From positions 1,922,001 to 1,986,000 of the forward strand of contig NZ_CP073751.1 of NCBI RefSeq assembly GCF_020025155.1: 64,000 nucleotides of DNA, given 5' to 3'. Each line of letters starts with the position of its first letter. The first letter of the stretch is position 1. Of the stretch, positions 9,353 to 18,919 are shown piece by piece. A program made the position numbers and the translations under genes. This DNA is from Halopseudomonas nanhaiensis (GTDB lineage Bacteria; Pseudomonadota; Gammaproteobacteria; Pseudomonadales; Pseudomonadaceae). The notes below the pieces were generated by a model, which made no database searches, was not told the origin of the DNA, and worked only from the letters and a program-made list of their open reading frames with translations.

Positions 9353-9381
9353 TGGCAAGGTGCCACTGCGGCGGATAGAAT
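9353..9381 (+). promoter_or_regulatory. Candidate sigma-70 promoter of rimO
   Basis: CTGGCA (9353-9358) and TAGAAT (9376-9381) have a 17-nt spacer. Transcription would start about 35 nt before the rimO ATG. Confidence 0.4.
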
Positions 9382-9423
9382 ACGCGCTCTTCGCCACCGC
9401 CGTGTCTGTCCCCAGAGGTTTTC

Positions 9424-10755
9424 ATGTCCAAACTCCCGTCGACCAACCCCAAAGTCGGCTTTGTCAGTCTCGGCTGCCCCAAGGCCTTGGTCGATTCAGA
9501 GCGCATTCTCACTCAGCTGCGTACCGAAGGGTATCAGGTAGTCGCGACCTATCAGGACGCCGACGTGGTGGTGGTCAACACCTGCGGATTCATCGATTCG
9601 GCCAAGGCGGAATCGCTGGATGCCATCGGCGAGGCTATCGCGGAAAACGGACGCGTGATCGTCACGGGTTGCATGGGCGTGGAGGCGAGTGTCATCCGTG
9701 ACGTGCACCCGAACGTTCTGGCTGTGACGGGGCCGCAGCAATATGAACAGGTGGTGAACGCAGTGCACGATGCGGTGCCGCCGCGCGCCGATCACAACCC
9801 GCTGATTGATCTGGTGCCACCGCAGGGCATCAAGCTGACGCCCCGCCACTATGCCTACTTGAAGATTTCCGAAGGCTGCAACCATAGCTGCAGCTTCTGT
9901 ATCATCCCATCGATGCGCGGCAAGCTGGTCAGCCGTCCGGTCGGCGATGTACTCGGCGAAGCGGAGCGGTTGGTCAAGGCCGGCGTCAAGGAACTACTGG
10001 TCATCTCCCAGGACACCAGCGCCTACGGCGTCGACATCAAATACCGTACTGGGTTCTGGAACGGCCGTCCGGTGAAGTCGCGTATGACGGAAATGTGCGA
10101 GGCGCTAAGTGAGCTCGGCGTGTGGGTCCGGCTGCATTATGTCTATCCGTATCCCCACGTCGATGAACTGATCCCGCTGATGGCTGCAGGCAAGATCCTG
10201 CCGTATCTCGACATTCCCTTCCAGCATGCCAGCCCCAAGGTCCTGAAAGCGATGAAGCGGCCGGCATTCGAAGACAAGACCCTGGCACGCATCAAATCGT
10301 GGCGCGAAATCTGTCCCGAGCTGACCATTCGCTCCACCTTCATCGTGGGCTTTCCGGGCGAAACCGAAGAGGATTTCCAGTATCTCCTGGACTGGCTGAC
10401 CGAGGCGCAGCTCGATCGCGTCGGATGCTTCAAATACTCCGCGGTAGACGGCGCACCCGCCAACGAGCTGGCCGATCCGGTCTCGGAAGATGTGAAGGAG
10501 GATCGTTGGGAGCGCTTCATGGCGCACCAGCAGGCGATCAGCGCCGCACGCCTGCAGCGCAAGGTAGGCCAGACGATGGACGTACTGATTGACGAAGTCG
10601 ATGAAGATGGCCCCATCGCCCGCTCAATGGCTGATGCCCCCGAAATCGATGGTGCGGTTTATATCGATACGGATGATCCGCTCAAGCCTGGCGATATGGT
10701 GAAGGTGATCATCACCGATGCCGACGAGTATGACCTGTGGGCTCGCCTCGCCTGA
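9424..10755 (+). CDS. rimO: Ribosomal protein uS12 (Asp88) methylthiotransferase RimO
   Basis: A radical-SAM enzyme that adds a methylthio group to Asp88 of ribosomal protein S12. The N-terminal UPF0004 domain supplies three cysteines for the auxiliary cluster: [19 protein letters not shown] and TGCMGVE. The radical-SAM motif is [18 protein letters not shown] (about residues 150-167). A C-terminal TRAM domain ends in [10 protein letters not shown], the usual RimO ending. Its 443 residues match the family, and the phrase [15 protein letters not shown] separates it from MiaB. The ATG has an AGAGG ribosome site. It stands alone, and its neighbours suggest no link to a pathway. Confidence 0.96.
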   Translation: MSKLPSTNPKVGFVSLGCPKALVDSERILTQLRTEGYQVVATYQDADVVVVNTCGFIDSAKAESLDAIGEAIAENGRVIVTGCMGVEASVIRDVHPNVLAVTGPQQYEQVVNAVHDAVPPRADHNPLIDLVPPQGIKLTPRHYAYLKISEGCNHSCSFCIIPSMRGKLVSRPVGDVLGEAERLVKAGVKELLVISQDTSAYGVDIKYRTGFWNGRPVKSRMTEMCEALSELGVWVRLHYVYPYPHVDELIPLMAAGKILPYLDIPFQHASPKVLKAMKRPAFEDKTLARIKSWREICPELTIRSTFIVGFPGETEEDFQYLLDWLTEAQLDRVGCFKYSAVDGAPANELADPVSEDVKEDRWERFMAHQQAISAARLQRKVGQTMDVLIDEVDEDGPIARSMADAPEIDGAVYIDTDDPLKPGDMVKVIITDADEYDLWARLA

Positions 10756-10780
10756 GGCATTCGCAGGTGCACCAGACCAC

Positions 10781-10804
10781 CTCGCCCGGGCCCCTCCGGG
10801 CGAG
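10781..10804 (+). terminator. GC-rich hairpin after rimO
   Basis: CTCGCCCGG and CCGGGCGAG form a 9-bp stem with a 6-nt loop 26 nt after the rimO stop. There is no T-run, so it is a weak terminator candidate. Confidence 0.4.
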
Positions 10805-10964
10805 TGAATCGTCCAGCCACGTCCCCTGTTATAAACCGTTCGTCATTGCGCCAGCGATTGTACAGCCGCGCAAAAAGGAACAGTTTTTCTATACAAATAT
10901 TGTACGAACCTTTCATGATGGCTATTGTCTATCGCCGTGCCATCACGAAACGGACGTCTCCTCC

Positions 10965-12272
10965 ATGTTCAATCGCCGCATCAAGATCGAACTGCAGTCC
11001 AGTCAGCTGGAACTCAACGCCTATAAAGCCATGCTCGATGCAGTGCGTCGGCACGTGGCCGTCATTGAATTCACGCCAGACGGGGTGATTCTGGATGCAA
11101 ATGAGCTCTTCCTGCAGCTGACCGGCTATTCCTTCTCCCAGCTTGAGGGCAATCACCACCGCCAGCTTTGCTCGGCGGAGGTGGGTACCTCGCTGGCGTA
11201 TCGGCAGTTCTGGAATGACCTGTCCCGCGGCAAGGCGCATGCGGGCACATTCGCCCGCATCGACGCCAGAGGGCGTGCACTGTGGCTGGAAGCCACGTAT
11301 TTCCCTGTTCTCGATGAAGACAGGCGTGTCATCAGGATTCTCAAGATCGCCAACGACGTTACGGAGCAGCACGTGAAAGCCCAGGGTCAGCAGGCAATTA
11401 TCGATGCCCTGCACAGGTCGCTGGCCGTGATCGAGTTCACGCCTGCCGGCGAAATCGTCGATGCCAACCAGAATTTTCTGGATACCGTCGGCTACTCGAT
11501 CGAGCAGATTCGCGGCAACCATCACCGGATGTTCTGTCCCGATTCGTTCACACGCAGCCATCCGGATTTCTGGAAAGAGCTCGCAGACGGTCAGTTCAAG
11601 TCGGGCCGTTTCGAGCGAAGAAACAGCCGAGGCGAGACGATCTGGCTGGAAGCCACCTACAACCCGATCATCGATGAGCGCGGCGTCACAACCCGGGTGG
11701 TCAAGTTTGCGACCGAGATCACCGAGCGTGTTGAACAGGCGCTGGCCGTCAGGCAGGCGGCCGAGGTCGCAAGCAGCACGTCAGAAGAAACCGCACAGAT
11801 TGCCCTCCAGGGCATGACCTCGCTACAAGCCAACGTGGAGACTTCCGCACGTATAGCCGATCAGGTTACCGAGGCCACTACACTCATCGAACAGCTCAAC
11901 AGCCAGTCGAAAAGTATCGAGGACATCGTCGCTACGATCAGCGCGATCGCCGAGCAGACCAACCTTCTTGCACTGAACGCCGCCATCGAAGCGGCTCGTG
12001 CCGGCGAGCAGGGTCGCGGCTTTGCGGTCGTGGCAGACGAGGTGCGTCAGCTCGCGGCGCGGACGAGCAAATCAACGTCGGAGATCGCCGAGGTCGTGCA
12101 TCGCAACCGCGACCTGACCCAGCACGTGACCAGCCGCGTGCAGGCGGTAAGCCAATCGGCGGAGGACGGTCGCCTGCGCATCAACGAGGTCGCTTCGATC
12201 ATGGATGAAATACACCAGGGCGCCGAAAATGTATGCAGAACCGCTTCCCGGCTGCTTGAGTCACATGCCTAG
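10965..12272 (+). CDS. Soluble PAS-PAS methyl-accepting chemotaxis protein (BdlA-like)
   Basis: 435 residues from the ATG at 10965; upstream codons in the same frame are non-coding in character. Two similar PAS domains with their PAC strands lie at about 28-133 and 150-255. Both have the VIEFTP.G.I.DAN opening, a GNHHR motif and WLEATY. A chemoreceptor signalling domain follows, with the conserved hairpin tip at 327-353 ([20 protein letters not shown]). There is no signal peptide or membrane segment, so it would sense from the cytoplasm through PAS-bound cofactor (haem or flavin, not determinable here) and signal through CheW/CheA or a biofilm-dispersal route as BdlA does. The helical stalk is short and ends about 82 residues after the tip. 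Confidence 0.88.
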   Translation: MFNRRIKIELQSSQLELNAYKAMLDAVRRHVAVIEFTPDGVILDANELFLQLTGYSFSQLEGNHHRQLCSAEVGTSLAYRQFWNDLSRGKAHAGTFARIDARGRALWLEATYFPVLDEDRRVIRILKIANDVTEQHVKAQGQQAIIDALHRSLAVIEFTPAGEIVDANQNFLDTVGYSIEQIRGNHHRMFCPDSFTRSHPDFWKELADGQFKSGRFERRNSRGETIWLEATYNPIIDERGVTTRVVKFATEITERVEQALAVRQAAEVASSTSEETAQIALQGMTSLQANVETSARIADQVTEATTLIEQLNSQSKSIEDIVATISAIAEQTNLLALNAAIEAARAGEQGRGFAVVADEVRQLAARTSKSTSEIAEVVHRNRDLTQHVTSRVQAVSQSAEDGRLRINEVASIMDEIHQGAENVCRTASRLLESHA

Positions 12273-12284
12273 CCCCACATTACA

Positions 12285-13133
12285 TCAGTCGCACCACACC
12301 TGCTCGCCCCGTTGCACGAGGCCGGCCTGAGCTGTCTGGCCGTATACGCCGACGTTTTGCTCGGCGTGCCTCACGACAGTGCGCAGCACGCGGGTGTCAG
12401 CCCCGAAATCGCGCTGCGCCCGAGTGATAGCACCACAGCGTGGTGCCGGCGCGGTACATTTCACAGTGGCTCCGCCCAGGCGCAACGTGCGGCCGATCCA
12501 CTCCTGCTCGGGGAAGCCTGCGAAGTCGGCCGTGGTCTCTATCACAAGGTTGGGCCGGAAGCGCCTTACGTCCCAGTCAGCCTCCTCGCGTAGTTGAGCC
12601 AGGCGTTCCAGGGACGCTGTCGTGACGATGTGAAGCGGGGCTACCAGAAAGAACGTGCCGGGTGAGACGACAAAATCGGCCACCGATGGCGGCAGGCCGT
12701 CCAGGTCTGGCAGAGGTTCGCCCTCCTCCCGATCAAAGGTCGCCTTGAGCTCGTCCAGCCAACCATTCGCACCACCGTGATACCGGCGAAATCGATCGAG
12801 CCCTTCGTTAGACTGCAAGGGCTCCAGCCGCGACGCGTGCCCGACCAGCGCCGACAATCGTTCACCAAGACCCGGGTCGTTGCAGCTGAGCCTCTCGCCA
12901 GTTGGCAGCTCGACGAGCGGAACGGTAGACCCGGGCTCATGACTGGCCGTGCAGCGCAGCAGATCCGGTCTGAACTTGCAGCTCTGTATTTCGTCACGGA
13001 GGACGTCGCGTACGGCCCACTCTCGGTCACCGTCCACACCGACGTCGGTCAGTCGGGAACTCCCGACACGTTCACCACCCATTCCCTTGACCGGATAGCG
13101 CCAGATTTCCTTGATCGTTCCTACTAATCGCAT
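12285..13133 (-). CDS. MOSC-domain protein with N-terminal beta-barrel
   Basis: 282 residues from the ATG at 13133, which has a TAGGGA ribosome site; an in-frame ATG 18 nt upstream lacks one. An N-terminal MOSC_N barrel (about 1-120, with YPVKGM and GDREWAV) precedes the MOSC domain (about 140-275, FRPNLVIE, CTAPAPRCGAITR, NVGVYG). MOSC proteins bind molybdenum cofactor or transfer sulfur. Members with this architecture are related to the mARC/YcbX reductases that act on N-hydroxylated compounds, with the Cys in the CTAPAPRC region as candidate Mo ligand. No ferredoxin domain is attached, unlike YcbX. It is convergent with the chemoreceptor gene and ends 13 nt from it. Confidence 0.85.
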   Translation of the reverse strand: MRLVGTIKEIWRYPVKGMGGERVGSSRLTDVGVDGDREWAVRDVLRDEIQSCKFRPDLLRCTASHEPGSTVPLVELPTGERLSCNDPGLGERLSALVGHASRLEPLQSNEGLDRFRRYHGGANGWLDELKATFDREEGEPLPDLDGLPPSVADFVVSPGTFFLVAPLHIVTTASLERLAQLREEADWDVRRFRPNLVIETTADFAGFPEQEWIGRTLRLGGATVKCTAPAPRCGAITRAQRDFGADTRVLRTVVRHAEQNVGVYGQTAQAGLVQRGEQVWCD

Positions 13134-13252
13134 CGCAACACTCCCTACCATCGATCGGTTATCGCTAACACTGCATCTTCAATGCCAGCATGCGTTGACG
13201 GGTCGCGCGCCGCGCAGGATCATGGGTGTCAATCCGTTAGACAGGACTCCAG

Positions 13253-14137
13253 ATGCTCGACAATTTCGTATGGCCGCCCACCGTCCAGGTGCCCGATAGC
13301 CTGCTTGGTCTGCTGATCAACTCTCTCATTCTCGTCGTCACCATCGGGATCCTGCGTGCCCTGAGTGCGCGATTCATTCGACGAACCGTGCAGTCAGCCG
13401 AATTGAGAGGCCGCTGGCTGGTCAACTCGCGCAACGGGTTTCTGCTGTTGCTGCTGCTCGGTCTGGTGATCATCTGGGGCGATGAGCTCAGAACGCTGGC
13501 CCTTTCCATTGTGGCGATCGCGGTAGCGTTCGTGGTGGCAACCAAGGAGCTGATCCTGTGTCTGACCGGGTCCCTTCTGAAGAGTGGCTCTCGCTCATTC
13601 AACCTTGGTGACCGTATTCAGATAAAGGAATTTCGCGGAGACGTGATCGATCAGAGCCTGCTCGCTACCACCATCCTGGAGGTCGGACCCGGGAAAACCA
13701 TGCATCAGCGCACCGGCCGCGTGGTGGTCATCCCGAATGCGTTGTTCGTTTCCGAGCCGGTGGTCAATGAGAGCTTTACCGAGGAGTACGAGTTTCACGT
13801 ATTCACGGTGCCATTCAAGCGAGAGGATGACTGGCAGGCAGCGCAGCAAGCCTTGCTTGCCGCCGCCAATCGACATGCTCAACCCTATCTTGAGCAGGTT
13901 CGCCGGCACATGAAACGGGTCAGCTCACAGCGCGGACTGGCTGTACCCTCGGTGGATCCGAGAGTGACCATCCAGGTTCCGGTTGCCAGTGAGCTGCATC
14001 TGGTGGTCCGGCTTCCCGTCAAGCCGGGCCAGCGCGGCGCACTGGAACAGGCCATCCTGTCTGAAGTGTTTTCCGCGCGCAGCTATGCGGCGGCCAATGT
14101 CGACACGGAAGAGGCGCCCGAGGAGACTCACCACTGA
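13253..14137 (+). CDS. Small MscS-family mechanosensitive channel
   Basis: 294 residues. Hydrophobic helices at about 18-36 and 62-100 are followed by the MscS middle beta domain (FNLGDRIQIKEFRGDVID, then VVVIPNALFVSEPVVN) and a C-terminal alpha/beta region. The pore helix is less canonical than in MscS proper (TKELILCLTGSLLKSGS), so gating properties cannot be predicted. Such channels release solutes on osmotic downshock. The ATG has an AGGA ribosome site 7 nt upstream. A second, larger MscS protein lies at 15797, with a baeRF gene in opposite orientation between them. Confidence 0.85.
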   Translation: MLDNFVWPPTVQVPDSLLGLLINSLILVVTIGILRALSARFIRRTVQSAELRGRWLVNSRNGFLLLLLLGLVIIWGDELRTLALSIVAIAVAFVVATKELILCLTGSLLKSGSRSFNLGDRIQIKEFRGDVIDQSLLATTILEVGPGKTMHQRTGRVVVIPNALFVSEPVVNESFTEEYEFHVFTVPFKREDDWQAAQQALLAAANRHAQPYLEQVRRHMKRVSSQRGLAVPSVDPRVTIQVPVASELHLVVRLPVKPGQRGALEQAILSEVFSARSYAAANVDTEEAPEETHH

Positions 14138-14176
14138 TCACATTCGCATCCGGTAGTGAGTCTTTCAGTCACCCAC

Positions 14177-14203
14177 GCGGCCGACGGCAAGCACGCCGGC
14201 CGC
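14177..14203. terminator. Hairpin between convergent genes
   Basis: GCGGCCG and CGGCCGC form a 7-bp stem with a 13-nt loop between the convergent mscS and baeRF genes. It could end both transcripts but has no T-run. Confidence 0.35.
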
Positions 14204-14210
14204 TGACGGG

Positions 14211-15377
14211 TCAGAAGCGGTACATGGCCGCTGCACCGGTGCTTACCGGCATCTGATCAGCGGGCAGAACGATCACTTCGCCACCGTTCTGCAATACCTG
14301 CGGAATCAGTTGATCCAGCACATCGTATCCGTCTTCCTCACCGGTCCCGTTCACGTGTACCTCCCCGCTCTGCTGATCGAGCTCGCCGGGAATTACCCGT
14401 TCGGCTTCCACCAGCAACGTTGAAACCCGACCCGCCACCGCAGCCTGACCGATGTCCTCGACGCGATCCGACGCAAGTCCCTGCCCGCTTGAGGCGCCGT
14501 ACTGATCGACGATGCCATCGAGCCGCTGACGATACTGGCGCGACATCACCTCCCAACTGCGCTTGCGCAACTGGTCGACGTCCAGGGAGGAAGGGTCAAT
14601 GTCGACCCCCTGCTCGACCAGATGCTGATTTCGGGTCGCGGCTCGGAATACCGACTGGTTTTCCGGTAGCGCTACCAGCAACAGCGGCAGGTTGCCCGGG
14701 TTGGAGTAGTTTTCGGAAATCGCTGAGTCAACCTTCCGAAAGAATCGATCGCGATCAAGATCGATCTCATCCTGCTTTCCGCTGCCACCGGCCTCGTGCA
14801 TCATCGGGTCGCCCCGTTCGGATGCCATGCTGTAACCACCGGGCTTCCCGCTTTGCGTGGCCTCGGTGAGATCGCCCCCCAGCGCCTGAATCTGATTGCG
14901 AGGCACTTCATCGACCAGCTCAATCTCATCCAGCACGTCGCGGTTGCCCTCGAACAGCCGCACCTCGTCCCGCGCCAGGCATAGCACCTGGAAACGATCG
15001 GCTGACTGGGCGATACGCAACAGTGGCTTCAGGTAGGGACGAACGTCGACAGAGGCAATTTCCGGCACCCGACGCTGCAGTGCAAATACGCGAAAGAAAT
15101 GTTCACCGCCGAGTACCGCCAAGCCGTCACGCTGGTAAACCCAGAAGTCGCGATCCTCCAACAGCGCCTCGAACGGCTCAAGCAGCGCATCCTGATCGGC
15201 CTGTGGATATCGGGATGCGAGTGCGCCTCGTAATTCGCGAAGCAGATTCTTGTACCGTATCGGGTCCTGTTCTCTCTCCGGTACGCTGCGATGGGTCGGC
15301 ATGTACACCGACAGACAAATTTGCTCGTCGAGCTTGACCAGATCGGTCAGGGTATCTCGGGTGATGGGATCGTTCAT
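14211..15377 (-). CDS. baeRF-family protein (bacterial release-factor-like fold)
   Basis: 388 residues from the ATG at 15377, which has a GAGGAG ribosome site; the upstream in-frame ATG overlaps that site. The N-terminus CLSVYMPTHR and DPIRYKNLLRE is characteristic of bacterial archaeo-eukaryotic release-factor families (baeRF, type 3-like). Later segments (VLCLARDEVRLFEGNRD, LLLVALPENQSVFR, VSTLLVEAERVIPG) follow the eRF1 domain-2/3-like fold. Members are thought to act at ribosomes or on nucleic acids under stress, but no function is proven. A low-complexity Gly/Ser/Asp insert sits at about 190-215. Its place between two osmotic channels hints at a stress-linked role; that is inference only. 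Confidence 0.75.
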   Translation of the reverse strand: MNDPITRDTLTDLVKLDEQICLSVYMPTHRSVPEREQDPIRYKNLLRELRGALASRYPQADQDALLEPFEALLEDRDFWVYQRDGLAVLGGEHFFRVFALQRRVPEIASVDVRPYLKPLLRIAQSADRFQVLCLARDEVRLFEGNRDVLDEIELVDEVPRNQIQALGGDLTEATQSGKPGGYSMASERGDPMMHEAGGSGKQDEIDLDRDRFFRKVDSAISENYSNPGNLPLLLVALPENQSVFRAATRNQHLVEQGVDIDPSSLDVDQLRKRSWEVMSRQYRQRLDGIVDQYGASSGQGLASDRVEDIGQAAVAGRVSTLLVEAERVIPGELDQQSGEVHVNGTGEEDGYDVLDQLIPQVLQNGGEVIVLPADQMPVSTGAAAMYRF

Positions 15378-15796
15378 GGCAGTCTCCTCGTCAGTCATGG
15401 GAAAGACACGCTTCAGCTCCTGCCGTATCCGCGCTGCGGCGCGGCTCCGTTTGCTGCGTTGGTTACCGATTCAGGTAGTCAGCTCATAGAGTTACGACGT
15501 ATCTCCCAGCCTTGAGTTCAAGCGAGCCGGGGCAGCGCAGCGCACCCAGACGGCGGCCAGGCCGCTGCAGCGAAGCCCAGGCTAACCGGTCGCTCGTCAC
15601 CTTCAATGAACGCCTGTATCGACTGTCAGGCTAAACCCATACCCCCGCCGGAACCGTCCCCTTGGCGTATCACGCCCCCGGGGCTTGGGTCGGGCGTCCG
15701 CCATCCGACGGAGCGAATCGACGTCGGGGCAGTCCCAATAGCAACCTTTAACAAAACTGTTGCCTGCAACACGGCAGCAGCGGGACCGACTAACCA
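15378..15796. other. Divergent intergenic region, about 420 bp, no gene seen
   Basis: Lies between the divergent baeRF and mscS genes and must hold both promoters. I find no convincing -10/-35 pair, repeat or RNA gene. Confidence 0.3.
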
Positions 15797-17065
15797 ATGA
15801 CCAAACGCGTTCTACTTTTCTGTTTCGTTCTGCTCTGCTCGGTTCATTCGGCCCTGGCCGATACCGGCCGGGCGACCGTGAGGCTCGATGCTCGCGCGCT
15901 GTTCCAGGTAGATGGCGCAACGCAGGAAGCTGCGCGGGAGCGTGCAGACGCAATCGAAAAGCGGTTGAACCGCATACTCGAAACGCCGGCCAACATCAGC
16001 CCGGTGACGATTGCCACGGAGGGCGAGCGTCGCATTCTCAGCGTCGCTGGCCGTCCCGTGGTGGAGATATCGCCGGAGGATGCGACCGAGCATCTCACTG
16101 ACATCGATCAACTGGCCGTTACCTGGCGAGACGCCATCGACGGCGCGCTGACCCGCGGCGGGGAAAGGCGCACCTCAACGTGGCGCCGCTTTAGCACCGA
16201 GACCCAGGCCAGCGTCGAGACCGCCTTTGCCCGCATGCTGGAGACTGCAATCACGGTTGTCCCGCGCCTGCTCGCTGGCGTGTTGGTGTTATTGCTGTTC
16301 TGGGCGTTCGCATCGGCGGTGAGATGGATCACGCGTCTGGTACTGCGCGGTCTGATCTCGGACCTGACTGTAGAAAACCTGATCAAGCAGATCACCTACT
16401 ATTCCATCTGGGCAATAGGCATCATCGTTGCCACCAGCGCGCTGGGGTTCGATCCGCAGGCGCTCGCAACCGGCCTGGGCCTTACCGGCGTCGCGCTTGG
16501 TTTCGCCTTGAAGGACATTCTCTCCAACTTCGTGTCCGGGCTCCTGATCCTGCTCATGCGCCCGTTCGAGATCAACGATCAGATCGTCATCGGCCCCACC
16601 GAGGGCAGTGTCGAGCGCATTCTTCTGCGCGCCACGCAGATTCGCACCTACGACGGCCGCGCCGTGCTGGTACCGAACAGTGAAGTGTTCACGTCCCGAG
16701 TAACCAACAATACCGAGAGCCCCGTCAGGCGAGGCAGCGTCGCCGTACCGGTCGGCTACGAGGTGGAGCTGAAGACCGCGGTGGAGACTATACTGGACGC
16801 CGCTCTGGCGGCCGAAGGCGTCCTCGCCACACCGGCGCCCACCGTCCGGATCACCGAGCTCCAGGACAGTATTCATCTGGAAGCGCGTTTCTGGGCGGAT
16901 TCGCGCCGCAGCGACTTCGTCCTGACAGCCTCGAATGTACGGCGAGGCATTGTGCAGGCGTTTCGCGCGGCCGGGATCGGACTCCCGGAACCAGGCGTAA
17001 GAGTGCTCGTGCCGCGGCCACCCGATGCATTCAAACCGGACACGAACAGCAAGGAGGAATCCTGA
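15797..17065 (+). CDS. MscS-family mechanosensitive channel with signal peptide
   Basis: 422 residues. A signal peptide (1-21, ending VHSALAD) leads a periplasmic domain (about 22-145). Three membrane helices lie at about 152-260, the last being the Gly/Ala pore helix (LATGLGLTGVALGFALKDILSNFVSG). The MscS beta domain follows (FEINDQIVIG, VLVPNSEVF) and then the C-terminal vestibule region. The pore-helix pattern is canonical, so this is a likely functional osmotic safety valve. The stop codon overlaps the ATG of the next gene by one base (TGATG), implying co-translation with the GFA-family gene. Related large MscS members carry similar periplasmic domains of unknown role. Confidence 0.92.
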   Translation: MTKRVLLFCFVLLCSVHSALADTGRATVRLDARALFQVDGATQEAARERADAIEKRLNRILETPANISPVTIATEGERRILSVAGRPVVEISPEDATEHLTDIDQLAVTWRDAIDGALTRGGERRTSTWRRFSTETQASVETAFARMLETAITVVPRLLAGVLVLLLFWAFASAVRWITRLVLRGLISDLTVENLIKQITYYSIWAIGIIVATSALGFDPQALATGLGLTGVALGFALKDILSNFVSGLLILLMRPFEINDQIVIGPTEGSVERILLRATQIRTYDGRAVLVPNSEVFTSRVTNNTESPVRRGSVAVPVGYEVELKTAVETILDAALAAEGVLATPAPTVRITELQDSIHLEARFWADSRRSDFVLTASNVRRGIVQAFRAAGIGLPEPGVRVLVPRPPDAFKPDTNSKEES

Positions 17066-17482
17066 TGTACAGCGGACAGTGCTTGTGCGCCAAGGTGCGC
17101 TTTCATATCGAGGGAAACCTGGAGCCGATTCAGGTTTGCCATTGCTCACAATGTCGCCGAGCCCAGGGCGGACCCTTCGCCACCAATATCCCGGTGGACG
17201 AGTCGTGCTTCACGCTCGTCTCGGGGGCGGATTCGCTCACTGAATTCGAATCGTCTCCAGGAAAGCGCCGGGTGTTCTGTCGCACCTGTGGGTCACCGAT
17301 TTACAGCAGGAAGGACGCGCTGCCCGGCGTACTGCGCATTCGGGCGGTCTGCTCGAAGGCGATCTTCAGACCCGGCCGCTGGCGCATTTTTTCTACGGTT
17401 CTCGAGCCAGCTGGTGGGTAATCGAGGGTGAGCTGCCTCGGTTCGACGGGCCCTACAGGCCCGCCTCCGAAGACAGCGATTA
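17065..17482 (+). pseudogene. GFA/CENP-V-type zinc protein gene, frameshifted
   Basis: The first frame gives an intact GFA-family start: CLCAKVRF, CHCSQCRRAQGG and FCRTCGSPIYS, the cysteines that bind two zinc ions. At about 17345 the frame breaks after VLRIRA. The continuation GLLEGDLQTRPLAHFFYGSR...WWVIEGELPRFDG, which is the normal end of the family, lies in another frame and stops at 17482. One missing base in the G/C run explains it. Restored length is about 138 residues, typical for the family. Members are annotated as glutathione-dependent formaldehyde-activating enzymes, though most have no proven activity. The first frame would give a 118-residue product with a false end. A sequencing error is possible. 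Confidence 0.75.
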
Positions 17483-17497
17483 GCGTCGCAACAGGTG

Positions 17498-17983
17498 CTA
17501 GCGCTCGCCGTCGGTCTTGCCTTCGGCGTTTTGATCCGCTGGGAATTCCCGGTCTACAGTCCGCGCTGGCTCTAGCGGCTCGTCAGGGTTGCCGTCCCAA
17601 CGCTTGCCGTCCAGAGGATCTGTCCGACCCAATTCGGCTTCGTCGAGCCCACCACGCGCGCCGATTTCATCGATCCCCGCCTCTGACAGTTGCTGATCGG
17701 CAGGTTCGCCGGCACCCGGCTCGTTTGGCGAGCGCGCGCCGTCATCAGGCAGAATCGTCTCCGGCGTGACGTCGTCCATCGTCGGTCCACCGCCCGGAAA
17801 CGAAGCCTCGGTCAGCCCCGCCTCGCTGACGCGCTCGGGATCCAGTCCGCGCTCGGAGGGCTGCTCGCCTACAGGTCCCATAACGCCTTCGTCAGGAAAC
17901 TCCAGCTCGTCAACTTCCGCTGCCACCTCGGTTGGGTCGATCTGTGTGTCAGGCGGGGAGCGATCATCGCGTTGTCGGTTCAT
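17498..17983 (-). CDS. Acidic, disordered conserved hypothetical protein
   Basis: 161 residues, rich in Asp, Glu, Pro and Gly, with no predicted helix, membrane segment or signal peptide. Recurrent phrases DDGARSPNEPG, LSEAGIDEIGARGGLDEAELGRTDPLDG and WDGNPDEPLEP resemble small acidic Pseudomonas proteins sometimes labelled HPr-related or serine kinase/phosphatase, labels not backed by any domain visible here. Three repeats of a theme (ERVSEAG, QLSEAGI, GLDEAEL) suggest internal duplication. It has a good ribosome site (CAGGAGAT) 8 nt before the ATG and is divergent from the extensin-like gene. Function unknown. Confidence 0.6.
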   Translation of the reverse strand: MNRQRDDRSPPDTQIDPTEVAAEVDELEFPDEGVMGPVGEQPSERGLDPERVSEAGLTEASFPGGGPTMDDVTPETILPDDGARSPNEPGAGEPADQQLSEAGIDEIGARGGLDEAELGRTDPLDGKRWDGNPDEPLEPARTVDREFPADQNAEGKTDGER

Positions 17984-18097
17984 ACGGCATCTCCTGTTGG
18001 TGTCTGTTCAGTTGACGGTCAGGCCGGGTGAAAATTCCCCGGCATTTTTGCCTGGCGCAAGAGTCAAAAAGGGTGTTCCGGCAGGCAGTGGTGCGAA

Positions 18098-18826
18098 GTG
18101 AAAAAGCAACAATGGATAGCGCTTGGATGGTTTTCGCTCAGGTTGGCGGCATTCTCGATATTCTGCCTGGCGGTGTATGTCGCCGAGCCCTGGCGAGCGG
18201 TGCCAGCCTATTGGAACCCCTGGGCGCCGCTTACGTTGGATGACCCGATGAACCCGGTCACTCACTGGAAACTGGCCAGACTGAAAACCGACCGCACAGC
18301 CTGTCATGCGGTGCTCGACACTGCAGCAACCCTGAACTACACAGCGCTGGATGACTACACGCCCATTGCAGGCTGTCCGCTGACCAATGTGGTCAGGATC
18401 AACCGTAGCGAGCTGACGTTCAACGCGCCGTTCACGGTGACCTGCCCCCTCGCTGTCCGCTGGGTGATGTTCGAGCGTCAACAGCTGCAACCGCTGGCAC
18501 TCGGGCACTTCGGCACCCGGGCAGATCGCATCGAGCACTTCGGCAGTTTCGCCTGCCGCAACGTCTATCACCGCGCCAGCGGCAGACGCAGCCAGCACGC
18601 AACTGCCTCTGCATTCGACATTGCCGCGTTTCGCATGCGCGACGGCACGGTAGCCAGCGTATTGCGCGACTGGGACAACGATAGCGAGCCGGCCAGGTCA
18701 GCATTTCTGCAGGATGTGCATCGCGCCGCCTGCGATTACTTCGGCACCGTTCTTGGGCCGGACTACAACCAACCACATGCCAATCACTTTCACCTGGACA
18801 CCAGCGGGATGGGTTTCTGCCGCTAG
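18098..18826 (+). CDS. Extensin-family protein (M15-peptidase-like fold), membrane-anchored
   Basis: 242 residues from a GTG start. One N-terminal hydrophobic helix (about 8-28) should anchor or export it. The C-terminal extensin-like domain (about 60-242) has paired cysteines, the SQHATASAFDIAAFR motif and the closing HANHFHLD. These correspond to the His/Asp/His zinc ligands of the D-Ala-D-Ala carboxypeptidase (M15) fold (SxHxxGxAxD and HxH). A peptidoglycan-trimming role in the periplasm is therefore plausible. The ribosome site is weak, so the exact start is uncertain. Confidence 0.8.
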   Translation: MKKQQWIALGWFSLRLAAFSIFCLAVYVAEPWRAVPAYWNPWAPLTLDDPMNPVTHWKLARLKTDRTACHAVLDTAATLNYTALDDYTPIAGCPLTNVVRINRSELTFNAPFTVTCPLAVRWVMFERQQLQPLALGHFGTRADRIEHFGSFACRNVYHRASGRRSQHATASAFDIAAFRMRDGTVASVLRDWDNDSEPARSAFLQDVHRAACDYFGTVLGPDYNQPHANHFHLDTSGMGFCR

Positions 18827-18919
18827 ATGCCGCCGCGCATTGCGCGAACCGACGCCAGTCTGGCACCATGCGCGGCCTCTAGCAGCTCATCGTGAGCGCG
18901 CAGTGAACGAAGGTTTTCG

